This document shows positions 20,888-29,331 of a DNA stretch of 32,171 bases, piece by piece. The notes below the pieces were generated by a model. That model made no database searches and was not told the DNA's origin. It saw only the letters and a program-made list of their open reading frames with translations. Location of the stretch: positions 1 through 32,171 of the forward strand of contig JAPORU010000083.1 in NCBI GenBank assembly GCA_026710045.1. Direction: 5' to 3'. Made by a program: the position numbers and the translations under genes. Source of the stretch: Aestuariivita sp. GTDB lineage: Bacteria > Pseudomonadota > Alphaproteobacteria > Rhodobacterales > Rhodobacteraceae. The number at the start of each line of letters is the position of its first letter. Within the stretch, counting starts at the first letter, position 1.

Positions 20888-21658
20888 ATGCCTTTCAAAA
20901 TCGTTACAATTCCCTGTCTGTCGGACAACTATGCCTTCCTGGCCCATGAACCAAAAAGTGGTCATACCGCATTAATCGATATTCCTGAATCAAAACCCAT
21001 TTTACAAACTTTAGACAAACACGGCTGGAGTCTCAATCACGTTTTGATTACCCACCATCATGCCGATCATGTTGACGGACTTGACGCGGTCCGCACGGCC
21101 CATCCAGAGGCTAAAGTTGTTGGCGCAAAAAGTGACCGCGCGCGACTGCCAAAACTCGACATTGAAGTGTCCGAGGGCGATCACATTCACATTGGCGATG
21201 AAACCGGCACCATCCTTGATGTTCCCGGGCACACCATGGGACATATCGCCTATTATTTTCGGCAGGCCCAGGTCGCCTTTACCGCTGACAGTCTTATGGC
21301 GCTCGGCTGCGGGCGAGTCTTTGAAGGCACGATGCCGCAAATGTGGCAGAGCTTGCAGAAACTCGCTCAGCTGCCCCCAGAGACCCTTATTTGTTCCGGA
21401 CATGAGTATACACAAAGTAACGGTGCCTTTGCGATCACCATTGATCCTGACAATCCCGAACTGCAGGCGCGAATCGCCGAAATCGCGCGTCAACGGGAAG
21501 AAAACACACCCACGGTTCCGTCGCGCCTGTCACAAGAACTCAAGACCAATCCCTTCTTACGTGCGACGGACCCGAAAATCCAGAGATATCTTGGCTTGGA
21601 CGGTTCCGCCCCAGCCGATGTGTTTGCGGAGATTCGCAGACGCAAAGATCATTTTTGA
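20888..21658 (+). CDS. gloB: Hydroxyacylglutathione hydrolase (glyoxalase II)
   Basis: The enzyme hydrolyses S-lactoylglutathione to lactate and glutathione, the second step of methylglyoxal detoxification. The metallo-beta-lactamase signature THHHADH is at 55-61. Further metal ligands are in PGHTMGHI (about 114-121), the Asp of FTADSLMALGCGRVFEG, and SGHEYT. The C-terminal glutathione-binding part with NPFLR and RRRKDHF is present, and 256 residues is full length. Together with ChaC at the other end of the window it points to an active glutathione economy. It is divergent from the methyltransferase gene. Confidence 0.95.
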   Translation: MPFKIVTIPCLSDNYAFLAHEPKSGHTALIDIPESKPILQTLDKHGWSLNHVLITHHHADHVDGLDAVRTAHPEAKVVGAKSDRARLPKLDIEVSEGDHIHIGDETGTILDVPGHTMGHIAYYFRQAQVAFTADSLMALGCGRVFEGTMPQMWQSLQKLAQLPPETLICSGHEYTQSNGAFAITIDPDNPELQARIAEIARQREENTPTVPSRLSQELKTNPFLRATDPKIQRYLGLDGSAPADVFAEIRRRKDHF

Positions 21659-21732
21659 TACCATAAACCGACAGCAACATCCCGCCAAATGATAGGTGAT
21701 ACGCACGTCGAACAATATGAAGAAACTGTGTA

Positions 21733-21763
21733 TTGCAATCCAAATTTTAAGGTTTAGTATAAA
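21733..21763 (+). promoter_or_regulatory. Possible promoter of clpA
   Basis: TTGCAA (21733-21738) and TATAAA (21758-21763) face clpA with a 19-base gap, slightly long for sigma-70. No CCCCAT-type heat-shock -10 is visible in the 155-base spacer. This is a weak call. Confidence 0.3.
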
Positions 21764-21813
21764 TTGTGATACGTCACTGAACGCCGGTCGCCGAGAAAAC
21801 AAGGAGCACGACG

Positions 21814-24138
21814 TTGCCGTCCTTCTCAAAATCACTTGAGCAGTCAATTCATAATGCTCTGGGTCTGGCCAATAAGTCCAAACATGAATTTGCGACGCTG
21901 GAGCATCTTCTGCTGGCACTTCTGAACGAGCCGGACGCGGTCCGCGTGATGCGCGCCTGCAATATTGATATCGATGTACTGCGGACGGCACTGGAAACAT
22001 TTCTTGATGACGAAATGACAAGTCTTGAAACCGATATTGAAGGCTCAGAGGCGGTTCCAACGGCAGCGTTCCAACGGGTCGTCCAAAGAGCCGCGATTCA
22101 CGTGCAATCATCCGGCCGCTCCGAAGTCACCGGTGCCAACGTCCTGGTCGCAATCTTTGCCGAGCGTGACAGTAATGCCGCTTTCTTCCTTCATGAACAA
22201 GGAATGACCCGTTACGACGCCGTCAACTTTATTGCCCATGGTGTTGCGAAAAACCCATCTTACGGAGAAAGCCGACCCGTCGTTGGAGCCAATGGCGACG
22301 AGGAGGAAACCAACCCGAAACGCACCGGCTCCAAACGCAAGAAAAGTGCACTGGAGCGCTACTGTGTCAATCTCAATTCACAGGCCACAGCCGGATTGAT
22401 TGATCCGTTGATCGGAAGAACGGCGGAAGTCGAGCGCTGTATCCAGATTCTGTGCCGCCGTCGAAAAAATAATCCGCTCCTGGTTGGAGATCCCGGCGTC
22501 GGAAAAACAGCCATTGCCGAAGGCCTGGCACACAAAATCGTGCTTGGATTAACGCCGGAAATCCTCTCCGAGACCACCATATTCTCATTGGACATGGGGG
22601 CTCTACTTGCGGGAACACGCTACCGGGGAGATTTTGAGGAACGGCTCAAGAGTGTTTTATCAGAACTCGAAAAACACGAAGATAATGTTTTGTTTATTGA
22701 TGAAATCCATACCGTCATCGGAGCTGGCGCAACAAGCAGCGGGGCCATGGACGCGTCCAATATCCTGAAGCCCGCCTTGCAAAACGGGCAATTGCGCACA
22801 ATGGGATCAACGACATTCAAGGAATATCGTCAACATTTTGATAAGGACAGGGCCTTACGACGGCGGTTTCAGAAAATCGACGTTGTCGAACCGTCTGTTG
22901 GTGACAGCATCAAGATCCTAAACGGCCTCAAACCTCATTTTGAGTTTCATCATCACGTGAAATACACGTCGGACGCCATACGGACGGCTGTGGAACTCTC
23001 TTCCCGTTACATCCATGACCGAAAATTGCCCGACAAGGCCATCGACGTGATTGATGAAGCCGGAGCGGCCCAGCACCTGCTCAGAGAATCCAAACGGCGT
23101 AAGAAAATCGGAACCAGGGAAATCGAAAACGTCGTTGCAAAAATTGCCCGCATTCCGCCAAAAAACGTGTCCAGGAATGACGCCGAAGTTCTCAAGGAAT
23201 TAGACCAGAATCTGAAACGGGTTGTGTTCGGGCAAGACCCCGCAATCGAAGCCTTAGCCAGCGCCATCAAATTGGCACGTGCCGGATTACGGGAACCGGA
23301 GCGGCCCATCGGAAACTATCTCTTCGCGGGACCAACCGGTGTTGGAAAGACCGAAGTCGCCCGCCAATTGGCCGATACCCTCGGTGTCGAGTTGCTGCGG
23401 TTTGACATGTCCGAATATATGGAAAAGCACTCGGTGTCGCGTCTCATTGGCGCTCCTCCCGGGTATGTTGGCTTTGATCAGGGCGGTTTACTGACCGATG
23501 GTGTTGATCAACATCCGTATTGTGTCATCCTTCTCGACGAGATCGAAAAGGCCCATCCGGACGTATACAACATTCTCTTGCAGATCATGGATCACGGGAA
23601 ACTGACGGATCACAATGGGCGTCAGGTTGATTTTCGCAATGTTGTCCTGATCATGACCACCAATGCCGGAGCCTATGAACAGGCCCAAGAGGCCATTGGT
23701 TTTGGTCGTGATCGTCGTGAAGGAGAGGATACAGCGGCGATCGAGAAGTTATTTACCCCCGAATTCCGTAATCGACTCGATGCTGTAATTTCCTTTTCTG
23801 CACTTTCCAAGGACGTTATCTTACGGGTGGTCGAGAAGTTTGTCATGCAGCTTGAGGCGCAACTCATGGATCGCAGTGTATCGATTGAATTGACGCGCAA
23901 CGCGGCGGAATGGCTTGCTGAAAAAGGATATGATGACAAGATGGGAGCACGTCCTTTGGGTCGTGTTATTCAGGAACATATCAAGAAGGCACTCGCGGAA
24001 GAGCTTCTCTTCGGTCAGCTGTCAAAAGGGGGTCATGTGAAAGTAAGTGTCAAGGATGGTGAACTCGAACTCACGTTCGATGGGCCTCCCAAGGCCCGTC
24101 TCTCGAACAGCAGGCCTCCTCTCTTGACCGCCGACTGA
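21814..24138 (+). CDS. clpA: Clp protease ATP-binding subunit ClpA
   Basis: ClpA is the hexameric unfoldase that feeds ClpP. The 774-residue protein has the Clp N-domain (about 1-145), AAA domain 1 with Walker A GDPGVGKT at 225-232 and Walker B VLFIDEIHT, then AAA domain 2 with GPTGVGKT at 506-513 and VILLDEIEKAH. The ClpP-docking loop IGF is at 628-630, and the C-terminal GARPLGRVIQEHIKKALAEELLFG is present. There is no ClpB-type middle coiled coil, so it is ClpA. The start is a TTG preceded by AAGGAG at 7 bases. The usual partner clpS is not immediately upstream, where gloB ends 155 bases before. Confidence 0.96.
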   Translation: MPSFSKSLEQSIHNALGLANKSKHEFATLEHLLLALLNEPDAVRVMRACNIDIDVLRTALETFLDDEMTSLETDIEGSEAVPTAAFQRVVQRAAIHVQSSGRSEVTGANVLVAIFAERDSNAAFFLHEQGMTRYDAVNFIAHGVAKNPSYGESRPVVGANGDEEETNPKRTGSKRKKSALERYCVNLNSQATAGLIDPLIGRTAEVERCIQILCRRRKNNPLLVGDPGVGKTAIAEGLAHKIVLGLTPEILSETTIFSLDMGALLAGTRYRGDFEERLKSVLSELEKHEDNVLFIDEIHTVIGAGATSSGAMDASNILKPALQNGQLRTMGSTTFKEYRQHFDKDRALRRRFQKIDVVEPSVGDSIKILNGLKPHFEFHHHVKYTSDAIRTAVELSSRYIHDRKLPDKAIDVIDEAGAAQHLLRESKRRKKIGTREIENVVAKIARIPPKNVSRNDAEVLKELDQNLKRVVFGQDPAIEALASAIKLARAGLREPERPIGNYLFAGPTGVGKTEVARQLADTLGVELLRFDMSEYMEKHSVSRLIGAPPGYVGFDQGGLLTDGVDQHPYCVILLDEIEKAHPDVYNILLQIMDHGKLTDHNGRQVDFRNVVLIMTTNAGAYEQAQEAIGFGRDRREGEDTAAIEKLFTPEFRNRLDAVISFSALSKDVILRVVEKFVMQLEAQLMDRSVSIELTRNAAEWLAEKGYDDKMGARPLGRVIQEHIKKALAEELLFGQLSKGGHVKVSVKDGELELTFDGPPKARLSNSRPPLLTAD

Positions 24139-24793
24139 CACGTCTCCAACTACAGAAAAATAACGCACACCGAATTCGTCGGTAGATTCTTACCTTTCAT
24201 GCGTAACCGTCCACTCAACAGTGACGCGCACCTTAGTTCACAGACTGTCAGGATCATATCCTCGTGTCTGGAGATACGCGTGCAGGAAATAGCTGAACGT
24301 CTGCGCGGCACTCACCAAATCACGCGAGCCCGACAGCATCAGCTAAGACCTGAAGTGGAGGATGGGAGAGAGAAGTATTACCACGTCACCGCGGCCGTTC
24401 CAGAGGCGCCTGGTCATTACTAGTCTCAGATTATGAAGGTTAAGGCGAGCCATGGTGACGATGTATAGGGTTATATCAGAGAGATTGAACATTACACGCG
24501 CGATCACCGTTTGTCTACTGCTTATCTGTTGCTTGCGGCTCAACCAAGGGGTCATTCCATATCACTCCTTTTCCATCCCACCTTATCGTACCGTTCCTGT
24601 TTGACATCGCGTCGACGAATTTAGCAACTGAACGAAGGTACGTTAGCATCGACACAATCCACATGTCTACGATAACCTCTGCGAAACCGAAACGGCACCG
24701 GGCATCGCTTGCTCTTCCGAATCTAAAGGCTCGTTGTATCGTGATCACAACGATGCTGGATGTACCAGACTGGAATCTGGTGTTTGGCGATGG
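24139..24793. other. Long gene-free region after clpA
   Basis: About 650 bases with no gene I can support. A minus-strand frame at 24515-24748 (77 codons) and a few plus-strand frames exist but show no family, and none has a convincing ribosome site. The stretch 24330-24480 has the mixed look of a decayed mobile element, but no recognisable transposase motif was found. Confidence 0.4.
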
Positions 24794-24827
24794 GGAAGAC
24801 GACGGTCAAGAAATGACCGTCCCTTCC
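24794..24827 (-). terminator. Strong hairpin after the small coiled-coil gene
   Basis: GACGGTCA (24801-24808) and TGACCGTC (24814-24821) form a perfect 8-bp stem with a 5-base loop, extended by GGAAG/CTTCC (24794-24798 and 24823-24827) across a small internal bulge. It begins 4 bases past the stop codon at 24832 on the minus strand. There is no T-run, so it may be a Rho-assisted or mRNA-protecting hairpin rather than an intrinsic terminator. Confidence 0.45.
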
Positions 24828-24831
24828 AGGA

Positions 24832-25070
24832 TCAGACGGGCGGTACGGGCCAACGAATGAGAATCCCGAGAACGGCGACCGCAGCAGTGATCATCCCGGC
24901 CATGACCAGGATCAACCGAGTCTCGCGTTTCGCCGCCTCTTCGCGGGCAGTGGCCATGTCAGTCCGAAACCCTTCCAGCGTTGCACTCAGATCCGCTTTC
25001 ATGATCTCCATATCCTTCTTTACGAGAGCAGTTGTTTTTCCAACTCGCGGGTGTCCGGTGTGTCATTCAT
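24832..25070 (-). pseudogene. Small coiled-coil, single-membrane-segment protein, frameshifted
   Basis: The minus strand from 25070 encodes MNDTPDTRELEKQL, then meets a stop. One base out of frame the sequence continues VKKDMEIMKADLSATLEGFRTDMATAREEAAKRE as a charged helix, followed by TRLILVMAGMITAAVAVLGILI, a single membrane segment, and the end RWPVPPV with TGA. The length, 239 bases, is one short of a multiple of three, so a single-base deletion in the CAACTGCTC area explains it. The layout resembles small CCDC90/DUF1640-like proteins of Alphaproteobacteria. That family assignment is tentative. A strong hairpin follows its stop, which supports that it was once expressed. Confidence 0.6.
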
Positions 25071-25418
25071 TGTTTCAATCTAATTCTTCCTGTCCCGTGC
25101 GTCAACGGCGTGATAAAAAAGACGCTACATATCCCACTTGAAACGGCAGTGTGCACGGCTCGGAATCGCCAATTTTGTGCCGTGTAGTCATGGTGCAGAA
25201 TGAAACACTCCTGTAGAACGACGAAAACAGGCTATCAGGCAAGGTTGTGTGGTGCGTAACGTTTTCCCGTCAGACAAAATCAAGAACAGCCCGCAGCGGA
25301 CGTCTAAAAGGTGGATTTTTTGCCGATTACCGAAAATCGTGCCGGTTTGATCCCCTTTCGTACAAAATGGGCTAATGGGGTTTGATCAGGTGAGGAATAC
25401 TTGTTGATGGCCATACTC
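25071..25418. other. Gene-free spacer with a 9-base direct repeat
   Basis: No coding frame is supported. GGTTTGATC occurs at 25344-25352 and again at 25379-25387 in the same orientation, 35 bases apart, flanking CCCC...GGGG. This lies 30-75 bases past the end of the OmpA-like gene. The function is unknown. No clear intrinsic terminator is present for the operon ending at 25419. Confidence 0.4.
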
Positions 25419-27344
25419 TTACTTTTCCGTCAATTTCAGTTCAATACGCCGATTTTGTGCACGAGCAAAATCCGAGTTATCAGCGTTCACAGGTTGAAAC
25501 GGGCCGAACCCATTCGCCGATAAACGGTCCGGCGGAAATGCTAATTCTTCCACCATATACCGCACAACCGAAAGAGCACGTGCCTGGCTTAACTCCCAAT
25601 TGTCGGAGAACTGGCGTTGACTGGTTAACGGTCTGTCGTCGGTGTGCCCGTCAACCTGGATCACCCAATTGATGTCGGTGGGAATCTCGTCGATAATGTC
25701 ATTCAACACACGGGTTATACTGGAAATTTCAGTGGCTCCCTCAGGCGACAGATCCGCCCGAGCGGGCGCAAAGAGAACTTCAGAGGAAAAGACAAATCGA
25801 TCCCCAATGACGCGCACCCGATCTTGACCGGCCAGGACCTCGCGCATACGTCCAAAAAACTCGGAGCGGTAGCTTTCGAGATTCTGTTTCTCGTCGGCGA
25901 GTCGGCGTGCTTCTTCTTCCAGCCGACGCCGTTCGGCCTCTTCCAATTGCCGACGGCGAGCCTGTTCCGAGACCGCTCTTGCAAGTGCCGCATTCAACTT
26001 GCGACCTAACGACTCAATCTGGATGCTTGAAGCCGCATCGCGAGCTTGCGAATCATCCAGCAAACCCTGCAACTGGCCAAGTTGTTCACGCAAAACCGAT
26101 ATTTGTTGGTTCAAGACAGCAAGTTGACGGCGACCCTCAGCCGAAATCTCCTCTTCCTCCGCAAGCGCGCGTTGTGCACTCGCCAATAGAACTGCGCGTT
26201 GCTCGGAACGGCTCAATTCCTCACCCAGTTTCGATTCGGCACTCCTTTGAGCGGCAAGCGCTTCTAACAATTGCTGCTGCAGACTCTCTTCGTCTGCCTT
26301 GGTTTCATCAAGCTGCTCCAACAGGATCTGCTCCTGCTCAAGCAGAGTCTGCACTTGCAGTTTGAGTGCCGCCCGCTCGGCCTCCGTATCGCTTAAATTG
26401 ACTTCGAGATCGGACGCTCTTTGTCGCGCCGCGTCTATGAGAGCACGGAGTGCCGTTTGCTCCACAAGTTGTTCCTCGACCCCTTCTACACGCGATAGAG
26501 CCGCAATAAGTTTCTGATTCAAGTCGTCGCGGGTCGCTTCAACGGCGGCGAGAAGAGTTAACGTCTCTTCCGCGTATGCCCGCTGCTCCTCCAAGGCGAG
26601 CGTCATTGACGTGAGCTCAGCACTCGCATCCGCCAAGCGGGACCGTAAGATCTCAGCCGCCGCCGCGTCCGCCAAGCGCGCCGCCTCTTCTTGTGACAAT
26701 TCCGTCTCTAAATCCGTGATTCGATCCTGAGCGTCTGCATTCTGTCGTCCAAGATCGGCCACAAGCGCCTCCAGAGCCTCGCGTCGTGCCGCCGCAAGGC
26801 GCGCCGCTTCAAGTTGAGCATCCATCTCGGTGCGCGCTTGTGCAAGTGCCAGGTTCAACGCCTCCTGCCCAGAACGTAACTGCTCGCGATCCGTTTCCAA
26901 CTCGGCAATGCTGGCACGATTTTGAGCTTCAGTCGCCAACAAAGCCGCGACCTGCGCTTCAAAGTCTGTAATTTGCGTTTGCGCATCACGTAAGGCCTGG
27001 TCCTGTTCCGTTCTCTGCTGTAGCAGACCGGCAATCCGCTCCGCTTGCTCTGACAAATCCGCCTCCGCTTGACGAAGCGTCACCGACAATCGATCAACTT
27101 CAAGTTCCAAATCGGACGTACGTTCTCTTTCGAGCCCAAGCGTCTCGGTCAAGGCGGCGATTTCGGACGTTAAACCACTCAATCTGTTCTGCTGTCCGGA
27201 AATCGTTTCCCGCAGCACAAATTGCACAAACATGAAGATCGTCAAAACAAAGATCAGTACAAGAAGCAGCCCGGTCATCGCGTCCACGAACCCCGGCCAA
27301 ATTGCGCTCTGCAATCGTTGCCCCGTGCGCCGTGCGAGCGCCAT
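25419..27344 (-). CDS. MotB-like stator protein with long coiled coil and C-terminal OmpA peptidoglycan-binding domain
   Basis: Residues 18-45 form one membrane segment with an Asp in FVDAMTGLLLVLIFVL (Asp22 counted from the upstream GTG), in the place of the proton-carrying Asp of MotB. From about 46 to 490 there is an almost unbroken Glu/Gln/Ala/Leu-rich coiled coil. The last 140 residues are an OmpA/MotB domain (FSSEVLFAPARADLSPEG, VIQVDGHTDDRPL, NWELSQARALSVVRYMV, NRRIELKL) that should bind peptidoglycan. GGGAAG lies 7 bases before the ATG at 27344. The GTG at 27347 is an alternative. It directly follows the MotA-like gene, so the two should form an ion-driven complex. The cargo or role is unknown. 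Confidence 0.88.
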   Translation of the reverse strand: MALARRTGQRLQSAIWPGFVDAMTGLLLVLIFVLTIFMFVQFVLRETISGQQNRLSGLTSEIAALTETLGLERERTSDLELEVDRLSVTLRQAEADLSEQAERIAGLLQQRTEQDQALRDAQTQITDFEAQVAALLATEAQNRASIAELETDREQLRSGQEALNLALAQARTEMDAQLEAARLAAARREALEALVADLGRQNADAQDRITDLETELSQEEAARLADAAAAEILRSRLADASAELTSMTLALEEQRAYAEETLTLLAAVEATRDDLNQKLIAALSRVEGVEEQLVEQTALRALIDAARQRASDLEVNLSDTEAERAALKLQVQTLLEQEQILLEQLDETKADEESLQQQLLEALAAQRSAESKLGEELSRSEQRAVLLASAQRALAEEEEISAEGRRQLAVLNQQISVLREQLGQLQGLLDDSQARDAASSIQIESLGRKLNAALARAVSEQARRRQLEEAERRRLEEEARRLADEKQNLESYRSEFFGRMREVLAGQDRVRVIGDRFVFSSEVLFAPARADLSPEGATEISSITRVLNDIIDEIPTDINWVIQVDGHTDDRPLTSQRQFSDNWELSQARALSVVRYMVEELAFPPDRLSANGFGPFQPVNADNSDFARAQNRRIELKLTEK

Positions 27345-27347
27345 CAC

Positions 27348-28568
27348 TCAACTTCCCTTGGTATTTGGGATCGAACCGGTCGTCCGCTTGCGACCCTGCG
27401 ATGTCAACGCCGTTCCCGAAATCATCTGTAGAGCCGTGTCAATCTCTTTGTGCAAGACAGACAGCAGCTCTTGGCGGCCGGTTGAAATTTCTTCCAGAAT
27501 CCGCAACATCTGTACGTCAATAGAGCGCAACCGCATCCGCATTTCGGCATCAATTTCCTCGCTGTCCGTTTGACTCGCCGCCACGAGCAATTTGTCCTGG
27601 CCGGCGGCAATTTGTTTGAGAACATCAACGGCTTCATTTTCACCGCTCAAGTAATTGACGACCGATTCAAGCGATATCGCAAGAGAGTTTAATCTTTGTT
27701 CGAGGCTGACGAGACCCGCATTCGACTGGGCTGTCATCTGTTGCAAGTTGCCGACCTCTTGAGCCAATTGATCCATTGAAACGGGAACAAAATAACCATC
27801 CTGTCCACTATCATCCGATCGTGAAAAACCAATCTGGGTAATAGAGGACAGCCATTCCTCAAGCTCTCGATAGAAGCGGGTCTGACCATGCCCCGCAAAA
27901 AGTTCCAGCAAACCGACAACCAGTGAACCCGCGAGACCAAGCAGAGACGACGCGAAGGCCACGCCCATACCGGACAATTGGGATTCAAGCCCACTCATGA
28001 GTCGGTTGAATACAATAGCGCCTTCCTCACCTTCAGCCGGCGCCAGATTGCGAATAACATCCACCACGGCGGGCACGGTTGTCGCGAGACCGTAAAACGT
28101 ACCCAAGAGACCGAGAAAGATCAGCAAGTTTACAATATAACGCGAAATATCGCGTGCTTCCTCGATCCGTTGTGCAACCGAATCCAATATGGAACGTGCC
28201 GACAACGCATTGATTTGCATCTGCGCACCGCGCGCACCCAACAGCGTTGCCAAAGGAGTTAAAAGCTTCGGCGCATCTCCCGGGCGTGACGCATATCCAA
28301 GTGCCGTTGCGCCACGGTCGGTGAACAGCTTTAACCAACGTACCATTCCGATGAGTTGAAAGACCTGCCAAAAACACACACATACACCGACGACAAAGAC
28401 AAACAGGATAAAGCCATTCAGATACAGGTTCGCCTGGAACACAGGCAATACACGCGGCAAGGCCAGGAAAGCTCCGGAACCGGATAAACCCAGTACCAGA
28501 AGCATGGTAAATATCTGCCGGACTGGATAGGAGAACTGTGCCCGTGTTTGTGGATAGATGTCTGTCAT
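27348..28568 (-). CDS. MotA/TolQ/ExbB-type proton channel protein
   Basis: The 406-residue inner-membrane protein has hydrophobic segments at about 20-38, 48-70, 144-171 and 200-225. The last two carry the family features GLLGTFYGLATTVPAVVDVI and MGVAFASSLLGLAGSLVVGLLE, which form the channel wall in TolQ, ExbB and MotA. A large cytoplasmic loop lies between segments 2 and 3, and the C-terminal 180 residues are soluble with heptad-like stretches. It overlaps the chaC stop by 4 bases (ATGA), and the MotB-like gene follows with no gap. The pair is therefore a predicted rotary or force-producing ion channel, not necessarily flagellar. No other flagellar gene is nearby. Confidence 0.88.
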   Translation of the reverse strand: MTDIYPQTRAQFSYPVRQIFTMLLVLGLSGSGAFLALPRVLPVFQANLYLNGFILFVFVVGVCVCFWQVFQLIGMVRWLKLFTDRGATALGYASRPGDAPKLLTPLATLLGARGAQMQINALSARSILDSVAQRIEEARDISRYIVNLLIFLGLLGTFYGLATTVPAVVDVIRNLAPAEGEEGAIVFNRLMSGLESQLSGMGVAFASSLLGLAGSLVVGLLELFAGHGQTRFYRELEEWLSSITQIGFSRSDDSGQDGYFVPVSMDQLAQEVGNLQQMTAQSNAGLVSLEQRLNSLAISLESVVNYLSGENEAVDVLKQIAAGQDKLLVAASQTDSEEIDAEMRMRLRSIDVQMLRILEEISTGRQELLSVLHKEIDTALQMISGTALTSQGRKRTTGSIPNTKGS

Positions 28569-29167
28569 TGACTTGGCTCTATTGCTGGCCTGTCCATCTC
28601 ATAAGAATAACAAAGAGAGCTCTTGTCGCCAAGGTCAGACGCCGTTAATTGACGAACACGCTGTTCGAGCCAATCAAGTTTTGGATCCTTCAATCCAATT
28701 CGACGTAGATGGGCAACTGTCTTGAATAGATACTCCGTGTTGGGCCCACGCTCTCCAACCGCCCGGGATATCCGCTGAGCCTGCTCTTCAAGCGTTATGT
28801 CTCCGACATATTGCCGGTGTTTTCGATCAATCACATAGGCAACCGCATGCTCCTTGATATCATTTTCAAGCACTATCGGCAATTTCTTTTCGACATAAGC
28901 CGACGAAATCAGTTCACGCTTGCGCAAATCATTCAGCGCACTCTCCTCTCTACCGGGACACACGCGCATCGCCAGACCCAAACAGTTCGCCCCGTCAACT
29001 TGATCAAGGGCCAACACCAAACCGGGCTTCGCCAGTGTTCCTCGATAATGAATCGATGTCATACAGAACGACCGCACATAACCATCCAAAGTTACCGCTT
29101 GTGTTTCAACCACGTCAAACCCCGGATTCCATAGCAGGGATCCATATCCAAATACCCAGAGCGCCAT
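28565..29167 (-). CDS. chaC: Glutathione-specific gamma-glutamylcyclotransferase (ChaC-like)
   Basis: ChaC enzymes release 5-oxoproline and Cys-Gly from glutathione. The protein of 200 residues starts MALWVFGYGSLLWNPGF with the substrate-binding GYGSLLW at 7-13. It has RSFCMTSIHYRGTLAKPGLVLAL and the catalytic Glu85 in RKRELISSAYVEK. The C-terminal YVGDITLEEQAQRISRAVGERGPNTEYL block is typical. It is the first gene of a minus-strand operon with the MotA- and MotB-like genes and overlaps the second by 4 bases. That link is positional, and no functional link to the motor is evident. Confidence 0.93.
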   Translation of the reverse strand: MALWVFGYGSLLWNPGFDVVETQAVTLDGYVRSFCMTSIHYRGTLAKPGLVLALDQVDGANCLGLAMRVCPGREESALNDLRKRELISSAYVEKKLPIVLENDIKEHAVAYVIDRKHRQYVGDITLEEQAQRISRAVGERGPNTEYLFKTVAHLRRIGLKDPKLDWLEQRVRQLTASDLGDKSSLCYSYEMDRPAIEPSQ

Positions 29168-29331
29168 TCACAACGATCCATTCAATGCGAAATTCCTCCC
29201 ACACAACACCACATACCTATAGACACGTCAAACCCAAACGTCACACGAATACGCCCGAACATCACCCGGACTCACCGGAATAAATCTTCCGGTCGCGGCC
29301 TGAGCATGACATAAACCATCATACGAACGCA

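Noticed and set aside
24515..24748. 77-codon minus-strand ORF after clpA
   Set aside because: No recognisable family, no good start signal, and it lies beyond the hairpin that ends the small coiled-coil gene. Kept only as a note in the gap.
25419..28568. Zorya anti-phage defence system (ZorAB)
   Set aside because: No ZorC, ZorD or ZorE helicase or nuclease gene is adjacent. The pair is in an operon with chaC next to hisC/tyrA, a housekeeping context.
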